Of a stretch of DNA of 64,000 nt, positions 57,523-64,000 are shown piece by piece; position 1 is the first letter of the stretch, and every line of letters starts with the position of its first letter. Source of the stretch: CBDCUQ01 sp965222835. GTDB taxonomy: Bacteria > Pseudomonadota > Alphaproteobacteria > Rhizobiales > Hyphomicrobiaceae. The position numbers and the translations under genes were made by a program. The stretch covers positions 1,116,001-1,180,000 of the forward strand of contig CBDCUQ010000003.1 of the NCBI GenBank assembly GCA_965222835.1, read 5' to 3'. The notes beneath the pieces are model-generated. The model was not told the DNA's origin, ran no database searches, and saw only the letters and a list, made by a program, of their open reading frames with translations.

Positions 57523-60288
57523 TCAGCCTGATTTTCGCGTTGCGGTCAGTATGTCGCGCTTGCCGACCGCGTTGGCTGGTCCGATGAGCCCCTCGTGCTC
57601 CATGCGCTCAATTAGGTCGGCCGCCCGGTTGTAGCCGATGGAAAGGCGCCGCTGCAGATAGCTCACGGAAGCCTTTTGATCGCGCTCGGCGATGGCCACG
57701 GCTCTGTCATAGAGACCGTCCCCACTGCTTGCTCCCGAGGCCGAGGGATCGTCATCGGTGCTTTCGGGTCCTTCCAGCAGGCCTTCGACATACTTTGCCT
57801 CGCCCTGCGCTCTGAGCGCTTGTGCAACGCTTTCCACCTCTTCGTCGGATACGAAGGGTCCGTGTACCCGTGCCGGCTGTCCTGAGCCGGACGAGAACAA
57901 CATATCGCCTTGCCCTAACAGCTGCTCTGCACCTTGCTCGTTGATGATGGTGCGGCTATCGATCTTGGAGGCCACTTTGAAACTGATGCGCGTCGGGAAG
58001 TTGGCCTTGATGGTACCGGTAATGATATCAACCGAGGGCCGCTGTGTTGCCATGATGAGATGAATGCCAGCAGCGCGCGCTTTTTGAGCGAGCCTCTGCA
58101 CGGCCTGCTCGATTTCCTTTCCTGCAGCGATCATGAGATCGGCAAATTCGTCGACGACGATCACAATGTAGGGCATGGGTTCGAGATCGAGCTTCTCAAC
58201 CTCATAGCGGGCCTGGCCGGTGGTTCCGTCGTAACCGGTCTGAACCGTTCGCGACATTGCCGATCCATGTTTCTTGGCGTTGCGGACGCGATTGTTGAAG
58301 ACGTCGATGTTGCGCACGGAAAGTTTGGCCATGCGCTTGTAGCGCTCTTCCATTTCGCCGACGGCCCAGTTGAGCGCGTGCACAGCCTTATGCGGGTCGG
58401 TCACAACCGGTGCCAACAGATGCGGAATGCCGTTGTAGACCGACAGTTCAAGCATCTTCGGGTCGATCATCAACAAGCGGCAGTCGTCGGGCGCATGACG
58501 GTAGAGCAGTGACAAGATCATCGCGTTGACGCCAACGGATTTGCCCGAACCCGTGGTGCCTGCGACCAGAAGATGGGGCATGCGCGCGAGGTCGGCGACC
58601 ACCGGCTCTCCGCTTATCGACTTGCCGAGTGTGATGGGGAGGGTCGCTGCCGACTTTCTGAAAGCGTCGGCTTCGAAGATATCGCGCAGCTGTACAACCT
58701 CGCGGCGCATGTTCGGCAGCTCAATACCGAGTGCGTTGCGACCCGGCACGACGGCAACCCGCGCACTCGCGGCGCCCATTGACCGGGCAATATCTTCAGC
58801 GAGACCGATCACGCGTGAGGACTTGGTTCCGCGCTGCGGTTCCAACTCGTACAAGGTTACGACCGGTCCCGGCCTGATGTCCCGGATCTCGCCCTTCACG
58901 CCGAAGTCACCAAGGACGTCTTCCAGTAGCCGTGCCGTGCCGCGCAGTGCCGCTTGCGAAAGCTCAGCAGCGCCCTTAGGGCCGGGCCGGCGCTTCAGCA
59001 TATTGAGGGACGGTCTCTTGTATTGCGGTGTGGCGGAGCCGAATGATAGCCCGCGCATCAGACTCGGCAGGGGCCGGCGCAATGGTGCAGGCGCAGCGGG
59101 CGCAATGTGTTCCTGGAAGCCCTGCTCAGGGACGTACGGTGGGGGTGCAAGCTGTTGTGGCGGTGGTGGCACGCCAGCGTCTGCGTACTGCGCGGGCATT
59201 ACTGGTGCAGGATTGGACTGCGGCGGAAGACCTTGAACGCTTGCCGGTGCGAAACGGCGCGCGATGGCCCGGCTGGAATCGGTGCTCTCGAACGGATCGT
59301 CGAACGCATCATCGTGTCCGGGTGGTGCCGCGACGGGTGCAACCGGTGGCGGTTGCACTGGTGGCGGTGGGACAGGCGCGAACGAGTGCGAAGCTTCACC
59401 CCAGGGTGCCGGACGTGCGGCCGGCGTCTGCGACACGAATGCCGGATGTCTTGGCTGCCGTTCGACCGGCTGAAATGGCGAACCGGCGTTTGACGGCACG
59501 GCTTCCAAGACCGGCTCCAATCGTTCCCGAGGCTCTCCGGCGGGCCAGAAGTGCTCTTCGCGCGTGTCGTGCGCCGTAGCTTCGGGCTCATGGCGGCTTT
59601 GTCTGAACAATTGATCGTGCAGGCGATGCGCTTCGGACCGCAATCCCTCTTGCCAGCGCTGACCAGACCGAAGCGCGCCATAGGGGTTCGGCCGTCGAAT
59701 GAGGGCGAGGACTTGGCGCAATTCGAACCCGATACTGTGTGCAGCCGCTGTGAGACCGGCGGTCAGGAACAGAAGCCCGGTTGCAAGCCCTGCGTTCGCC
59801 GGATTTATGAGTCCGAAGAGCCCAGACCCCATGCCGAACATGGCGTCGCCCAGAATACCACCTAACCCGTGATGCAGCGGCCAGTTTTCGCCAGCCTGCA
59901 AAGCGGATGACGCGCCCGCCAGCAACAACAGCGAGAGCGGAAAAAACGCGGCTTTTGTCCGAAAGTTTTCGACACGCTCGTTGGCGATGAGGTCTCCACC
60001 CCAAAACATCGGCGCGAGTATCGCAAGTGCGGCGGCTAAGCCCAGCATCTGCAACAGAAGATCCGAGACGACCGCTCCCGTTGCACCCATCCAATTGCTG
60101 ACGGTGCCGCTGGTGGCGTGCGTCAGGCTCGGGTCCAGTACGGACCAACTCACGAGCGATAGCGCGACCAAAGCGACAAGCGCGAGGACAAGCGCCCCGC
60201 CGGCCCGGCCGACAATGCGTTTCAGCCCATCCTCAAGATCGGGCGGCAAGAGGGGTTGTTGGTCAGCTCCGATGGAGTTGAACGACAT
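57523..60288 (-). CDS. ftsK: DNA translocase FtsK
   Basis: A 921-residue septal DNA pump. Four N-terminal transmembrane helices (about 30-195) anchor it at the division site; a Pro/Gln/Ala-rich linker runs about 200-400. The alpha/beta motor has Walker A LLVAGTTGSGKSVGVNAM (about 575-590) and Walker B YIVIVVDEFADLM. The C-terminal gamma winged helix (about 855-915) holds VSYLQRRLSIGYNRAADLIERMEHEGLIG, which reads KOPS and contacts XerD. It lies between the aminotransferase and lolA genes on the same strand, 13 bp after the former. Confidence 0.96.
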   Translation of the reverse strand: MSFNSIGADQQPLLPPDLEDGLKRIVGRAGGALVLALVALVALSLVSWSVLDPSLTHATSGTVSNWMGATGAVVSDLLLQMLGLAAALAILAPMFWGGDLIANERVENFRTKAAFFPLSLLLLAGASSALQAGENWPLHHGLGGILGDAMFGMGSGLFGLINPANAGLATGLLFLTAGLTAAAHSIGFELRQVLALIRRPNPYGALRSGQRWQEGLRSEAHRLHDQLFRQSRHEPEATAHDTREEHFWPAGEPRERLEPVLEAVPSNAGSPFQPVERQPRHPAFVSQTPAARPAPWGEASHSFAPVPPPPVQPPPVAPVAAPPGHDDAFDDPFESTDSSRAIARRFAPASVQGLPPQSNPAPVMPAQYADAGVPPPPQQLAPPPYVPEQGFQEHIAPAAPAPLRRPLPSLMRGLSFGSATPQYKRPSLNMLKRRPGPKGAAELSQAALRGTARLLEDVLGDFGVKGEIRDIRPGPVVTLYELEPQRGTKSSRVIGLAEDIARSMGAASARVAVVPGRNALGIELPNMRREVVQLRDIFEADAFRKSAATLPITLGKSISGEPVVADLARMPHLLVAGTTGSGKSVGVNAMILSLLYRHAPDDCRLLMIDPKMLELSVYNGIPHLLAPVVTDPHKAVHALNWAVGEMEERYKRMAKLSVRNIDVFNNRVRNAKKHGSAMSRTVQTGYDGTTGQARYEVEKLDLEPMPYIVIVVDEFADLMIAAGKEIEQAVQRLAQKARAAGIHLIMATQRPSVDIITGTIKANFPTRISFKVASKIDSRTIINEQGAEQLLGQGDMLFSSGSGQPARVHGPFVSDEEVESVAQALRAQGEAKYVEGLLEGPESTDDDPSASGASSGDGLYDRAVAIAERDQKASVSYLQRRLSIGYNRAADLIERMEHEGLIGPANAVGKRDILTATRKSG

Positions 60289-60301
60289 GATCCGAACTAT
60301 C

Positions 60302-61537
60302 TTACGCAGCTACTTGAACGATACGTTCGAGCGCCTCCCGGATCACTGCCGGCTTATCGACCAATGCGATGCGCACGTAATTCGCGCCCGGATTGGTCCC
60401 GTCGCGGCCTCGCTGAGCCAGGAAAGCACCAGGTATGACCTTGACGCCGAAGGATTTCCATATGGTTACTGCTGCCTTTTCGCCACCTCCAATATGGCTC
60501 ATGTCGAGCCAAAGGCTGAAGCCTCCGGCCGGCCGCCGGTAGCCAAACCGCGTGCCGAGAACCTCATCGGCAATGGCAAATTTCTCCCGGTAGGCGGCAC
60601 GCGCGGCCTCGACGTGGGCTTCATCGCTCCAGGCGGCGGCGGACGCATGTTGTATCGCGCCGGGGACCTGTGGCGCGCACATGTTGCGGAATTCGGCGAA
60701 TGCTTCGAGAAAGGTTGCATCACCCGCGCAGAACCCGGACCGCAGCCCGGGCAGATTGGAGCGCTTCGACAGCGAATTGAAGACAACGAGGTTTTGATAA
60801 CGCTCCGGTGTTGTCGATGCCACTTCAAGACCGCCTATTGGCGGTTCGCTAGTGTAGATCTCTGAGTAGCACTCGTCGAGAAACAGCATGGCGTCGTGCC
60901 GGCGCACGAGGTCCAACGCGCGCTTCATGTAATCGGGGCCTGCCACGGCACCCTGGGGGTTTGCGGGTGAGCACACAATGAGCGCCGCCGTCCGCTTCAA
61001 GAGGTCCTGATCGGCCGCCAGCTCATCGAGGTTGGGTAGATACCCAGTCTCACGCGTCGCGTTGAGGCACACGGCCTCTGCACCGGCCGCCAAGGCGCCG
61101 GAAAGATAGGCGGAATAGTATGGATTGCACATGAGAATTGCGAGGCGGCCCGTCTGGGGCTTGCGCCCTACGGCGGGCAAGCACGCAAAGAACAAGCCCT
61201 CGCGTGACCCACTTAGCGGCAGGATCTCGCGTTTTGAATCGACCGGCGCCTCAAGCCGATAGCGGCGGCTTAGCCATGCGGAAATAGCGGCCCGCAACTC
61301 GTCGGTTCCACGGATCGGAGGATATTTGGCCAGCTGGGCCGTCGCCTCGTGGAGGCGGGCAGCGATGAAGTCCGGCATCGCCTCGCGCGGCTCGCCGATG
61401 GTGAGTTCGATGGGGCGCGCGTGTCCTGGTTCAATGCCGTCGAGAAGGCGTCGCAACTGGGAAAACGGCGACAGGATCGCTCCCGAGGTCAGTGTATCGA
61501 GGCCAAACAGATGGCCCGGTGGCAGGTCCGCTGTCAT
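60302..61537 (-). CDS. Class I/II PLP aminotransferase (succinyl-DAP/aromatic type)
   Basis: A 411-residue fold-type I aminotransferase. The PLP Schiff-base lysine is in FNSLSKRSNLPGLRSGF (about 260-275). The aspartate/tyrosine PLP contacts are in LDECYSEIY and SPANPQGA. The N-terminal ILSPFSQLRRLLDGIEPG and the AG-rich middle resemble DapC-like enzymes of alphaproteobacteria (N-succinyldiaminopimelate aminotransferase). Substrate is not provable by eye. First gene of an apparent aminotransferase-ftsK-lolA run. Confidence 0.85.
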   Translation of the reverse strand: MTADLPPGHLFGLDTLTSGAILSPFSQLRRLLDGIEPGHARPIELTIGEPREAMPDFIAARLHEATAQLAKYPPIRGTDELRAAISAWLSRRYRLEAPVDSKREILPLSGSREGLFFACLPAVGRKPQTGRLAILMCNPYYSAYLSGALAAGAEAVCLNATRETGYLPNLDELAADQDLLKRTAALIVCSPANPQGAVAGPDYMKRALDLVRRHDAMLFLDECYSEIYTSEPPIGGLEVASTTPERYQNLVVFNSLSKRSNLPGLRSGFCAGDATFLEAFAEFRNMCAPQVPGAIQHASAAAWSDEAHVEAARAAYREKFAIADEVLGTRFGYRRPAGGFSLWLDMSHIGGGEKAAVTIWKSFGVKVIPGAFLAQRGRDGTNPGANYVRIALVDKPAVIREALERIVQVAA

Positions 61538-61748
61538 TAAGGGATACTGGCGTTTCCGACGGTCTTGTTTTCACTGCCAGCCATAGCCGAGATCGGGTTT
61601 CGGCACCACATGGGCCATCGCGGGCCGACAGGGCTGGTTGTTCGGAACATTGCTGAGTCGGGTTCGTTCTGCCGGCCACTCCGCCTATAAGACCAGACGG
61701 GCGGGACCAAATCCCGAACTCTCGGCGCAAAACCATCCTGGCCGGACT

Positions 61749-62618
61749 ATGATTGAGCTAATCGAACGCCTCGCCACGCTTTGGGTGGGCCGCAGGGCCA
61801 AACCGGAACCGGCGGCGCTGGCGGCCATCCGCGATCTCGAACCCGCAACCCTGATTACGGGCGCCTCACGCGGCATTGGCTTGGCGCTTGCCAACCGGTT
61901 CGCCAAGGCGGGGCATACTGTTGTACTTGTGGGACGGACCACAGACACAGCGGAGTGGGCGGCACAATCAATTGCGAACACCTATGGTGTTCGCGCCTAT
62001 GCGCTTCCGCTGGATGTCACATCGCCCAACGGGGCTGAGACGATTGATGCGTTTCTTGCCGGCAAGGCGCTTTATCTCGATACGCTTGTGAACAACGCCG
62101 GCATCGGCCTGGCCGGAGCGTTCACCGAACATGCACCCGACGACATTGACAGACTCCTTGCACTCAATGTGGATGCGCTGACGCGTCTCACACATCATGC
62201 GCTTCGGCTCATGCTGCCACGCGGCCGCGGCGGCATTCTTAACGTTGCCTCCATGGGTGCGCATGTGCCGGGGCCTTACCAAGCCGCCTACTACGCATCG
62301 AAGAGCTACGTTCTGTCTCTTACGGAGGCCATTGCGGAGGAAAATGTCGGAAGCGGTGTTCGCATCACTGCGGTTTCACCGGGTCCGGTTCCAACAGATT
62401 TCCATGCGGATATGAAGGGAACGCCCGCCCCTTACCTCCATCTCATTCCACAAAAATCACCGGAGCGCGTCGCGGGCGCTGCTTATCGCGCTTATGTTCT
62501 TGGTTGTCGCGCGGTGGTGCCGGGACTTCTGACACCCCTTCTGGCGTATGCCGGCCGTATTCTTCCCCGCCGCGTCTCATCGTTCATCATGGCGTTCCTG
62601 CTGAAGCCACGGCGTTAA
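61749..62618 (+). CDS. Short-chain dehydrogenase/reductase
   Basis: A 289-residue classical SDR. Motifs: TGASRGIG (about 38-45), NNAG in TLVNNAGIGLAG, catalytic Ser in NVASMG, Tyr/Lys in AYYASKSY, and VSPGPVPTDF. A C-terminal hydrophobic segment (VPGLLTPLLAYAGRILPRRVSSFIMAFLL) suggests membrane association. Substrate unknown. The ATG at MIELIERLATLW is chosen because the sequence upstream is unrelated; the gene is divergent from the aminotransferase. Confidence 0.88.
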   Translation: MIELIERLATLWVGRRAKPEPAALAAIRDLEPATLITGASRGIGLALANRFAKAGHTVVLVGRTTDTAEWAAQSIANTYGVRAYALPLDVTSPNGAETIDAFLAGKALYLDTLVNNAGIGLAGAFTEHAPDDIDRLLALNVDALTRLTHHALRLMLPRGRGGILNVASMGAHVPGPYQAAYYASKSYVLSLTEAIAEENVGSGVRITAVSPGPVPTDFHADMKGTPAPYLHLIPQKSPERVAGAAYRAYVLGCRAVVPGLLTPLLAYAGRILPRRVSSFIMAFLLKPRR

Positions 62619-63001
62619 CGGGCGTAAAGAAAATTTAGGAGCAGAATCTTAGCGGCATTTGCAGAGTAGAAAGATATCTACGGCTAGATACTTGCTCTGT
62701 GTCGGCGTTTTGGTCTCGCGTAGCCCGGCACGCTCAACGCGGCGGTGCCCGGGCTCTTTGTGGTCTCAAGGTGCCCGCCGCGCCTTAGTTTCCGGACCCT
62801 GGTTCCCGCTCACACCTGCCATTTTGCCCCGCGCCTGTGGGCGAATCACCCCAGCCCGCAATTCCGTCCACCGGGCTCTGGAAACCCCCTGTTTGAGGCT
62901 TCTCATTGCTCGGCGCGCCCGATAGTCTGTTGTTCAGCTGGCGGGATCGAATCCTGTTGGAGCCAGGGGGACGGGGAACCGCAAACTTCGGTGGACGCAC
63001 G
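62619..63001. other. Intergenic region SDR / lipoprotein gene
   Basis: About 380 bp. It contains a terminator-like hairpin at 62722-62755 and, further on, the promoter region of the lipoprotein gene. No other gene or repeat was recognised. Confidence 0.5.
62722..62759 (+). terminator. Putative terminator after the SDR gene
   Basis: AGCCCGGCAC-(GCTCAACGCGGCG)-GTGCCCGGGCT, a 10-bp stem with one bulged G, followed by CTTTGTGG. It lies about 100 bp beyond the SDR stop. Confidence 0.5.
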
Positions 63002-63826
63002 ATGAAAAGATTTTCAACGCTCATTGGGGCCGCGGCCGTCGCTGTTGTGCTTACTGCGTGCCAGGACGCTCAGGATACCGGCACGATTACCTCCACAATC
63101 GCCAACACGCCGGGGTTCATGCCAGGCGTGCCGCCCGGTTATCAGTGCCCCATCGTTCCCAATGGCTTTGATCCAGCCGGCTCGATTTATCGGCTCGACA
63201 AGAAGGGAACGTTTTACCGGGTAAAAGACTTTAGTACCGATCCGAAGATTCAGGCCATGGCAGGTTTCAAGCGGGACATTCAAATCTCGAACTACGCGCT
63301 GTCGGATCAGCAGATCGCCAGCGCCGGTTTGTCGTTCGAGGTCTTGAAGAACGCGCTTCCCGGTCTCGTGACCGATGCCAAAACCGATTTCAAAAAGGAT
63401 GTGTCGGTTAGTGTTGTTGTCGAGGATATGCGTGGTGAATCGATCGATGACGAAGTTGCCGGCGTCATTCTTGATTGGTTCAAGACCAACGCGAAGCCTG
63501 TTGCCGGAAGCAAATATTTCCTTGTTCGCGAGGCGGTCAAAGCCGGTGCCGTCAGCTACAGCCTGAAGCAGGAAGATGTCGCCAAGTTTGGTGGCCGGGC
63601 GCAGATGGAAGGGTTGGCGAAGGGCCAAGCCAACGTCACGTTTCGTGACAACAATGGTACATTCGAGATCAAGCAGAAATTTACGCCCAATCGCATCAAC
63701 ATCTGCGTGAAATCGGCAGAAATTGTCCTCCCGCGGACGCGGACTGCAAATGCAAACGACGCGAAGCTAAAGTCGGCGGAGGAAACAAGAGTCCCCGCTA
63801 TCCGCAAGGTCGGCCAGAACCTGTAG
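63002..63826 (+). CDS. Hypothetical lipoprotein
   Basis: A 274-residue exported lipoprotein. It has a signal peptide (MKRFSTLIGAAAVAVVL) with lipobox LTAC (Cys at about 20). The mature part has no domain I recognise; it shows YQCPIVPNGFDPAG, FKRDIQISNYALSDQQIASAGL and a paired-cysteine-poor, beta/alpha-mixed sequence. The residue after the lipid cysteine is Gln, not Asp, which by the usual +2 rule favours the outer membrane. It is convergent with the fatty-acid gene, 12 bp apart. Confidence 0.72.
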   Translation: MKRFSTLIGAAAVAVVLTACQDAQDTGTITSTIANTPGFMPGVPPGYQCPIVPNGFDPAGSIYRLDKKGTFYRVKDFSTDPKIQAMAGFKRDIQISNYALSDQQIASAGLSFEVLKNALPGLVTDAKTDFKKDVSVSVVVEDMRGESIDDEVAGVILDWFKTNAKPVAGSKYFLVREAVKAGAVSYSLKQEDVAKFGGRAQMEGLAKGQANVTFRDNNGTFEIKQKFTPNRINICVKSAEIVLPRTRTANANDAKLKSAEETRVPAIRKVGQNL

Positions 63827-63838
63827 GCGCTTTTGGCT

Positions 63839-64000
63839 TTAGCGCGTGGGTACCGGCTTCTCGCCGCGATAATCGTAGAAGCCGCGTTTGGTCTTCCGGC
63901 CGAGCCAGCCGGCTTCGACATATTTCACGAGAAGCGGACAGGGCCGATACTTGGAATCTGATAGCCCCTCGTAGAGCACCTGCATAACAGCAAGACAGGT
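63839..64000 (-). CDS. 3-hydroxyacyl-CoA dehydrogenase, C-terminal part (cut by window edge)
   Basis: The last 53 codons of a gene running off the right edge. The ending is characteristic of 3-hydroxybutyryl-CoA dehydrogenases: LYEGLSDSKYRPCPLLVKYV, then EAGWLGRKTKRGFYDYRGEK and a short tail. This NAD-linked enzyme acts on 3-hydroxyacyl-CoA in fatty-acid or PHB metabolism. The N-terminal Rossmann part lies outside the window. Confidence 0.88.
   Translation of the reverse strand, partial: TCLAVMQVLYEGLSDSKYRPCPLLVKYVEAGWLGRKTKRGFYDYRGEKPVPTR

Noticed and set aside
1..64000. CRISPR array, prophage or toxin-antitoxin system
   Set aside because: No regularly spaced repeats, no phage structural genes, no transposase or integrase and no recognisable toxin-antitoxin pair were seen.

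Overview
This window is a contiguous piece of a high-GC alphaproteobacterial chromosome, most likely from the Hyphomicrobiales (Rhizobiales), perhaps a Hyphomicrobium/Rhodomicrobium-like lineage. The evidence is gene order: hemC-hemD-Mic60-like-hemY, rpmI-rplT-pheS-pheT, ffh-rpsP-rimM, glnK-amtB and ccmC-ccmD-ccmG. The family level is an inference. Both ends cut through genes: clpB at the left, a 3-hydroxyacyl-CoA dehydrogenase at the right. No phage, IS transposase, CRISPR array or rRNA operon was seen.

Region by region. 1-10.6 kb: start of clpB, an AlkA-type glycosylase, gluQRS, gpsA and tsaD, then a tetrapyrrole block (hemC, hemD, Mic60/mitofilin-like protein, HemY). 10.7-12.1 kb: tRNA-Thr(CGT) followed by a less GC-rich patch with three small orphan genes, two of them tandem eight-cysteine secreted paralogues. 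12.2-23.5 kb: hslO-argF-argD, pdxY-like kinase, nhaA with a beta-carbonic anhydrase, ccmC-ccmD-ccmG, an isolated trmD, small secreted proteins, pyrF and a flavin reductase. 23.5-28.4 kb: dnaK-dnaJ, yraN, rsmI. 28.4-36.4 kb: cell-envelope genes (DUF1287 protein, GT-C/STT3-like membrane protein, UGM-like flavoprotein, GtrA), an EVE-domain protein and a putative ETF-beta lysine methyltransferase. This stretch is bracketed by two inverted copies of a 128-bp palindromic MITE-like repeat.

36.3-46.7 kb: ndh, pheT, a small membrane protein, pheS, rplT, rpmI, a cold-shock protein, a second-type infA with a Gly/Arg tail, a TerB-like protein, an ATP/ADP-translocase-like carrier and a periplasmic solute-binding protein. 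46.9-57.3 kb: ffh-rpsP-rimM (without trmD/rplS), a UbiH-type hydroxylase, tesB, glnK-amtB, an L,D-transpeptidase, an orphan OmpR-type regulator, a cyclic-nucleotide-binding protein, a probable small RNA and lolA. 57.5-64 kb: ftsK, a class I aminotransferase, an SDR, a lipoprotein and the end of the acyl-CoA dehydrogenase.

Most of the window is housekeeping. The strongest unexplained signal is about 56.18-56.33 kb on the minus strand: three consecutive hairpins with pyrimidine-rich (CUCCC/CCUCC) loops, the last followed by a U-tract. This is the architecture of the anti-Shine-Dalgarno 'cuckoo' small RNAs of alphaproteobacteria. Next are the 128-bp inverted repeat pair and the tandem cysteine-rich paralogues beside the tRNA.
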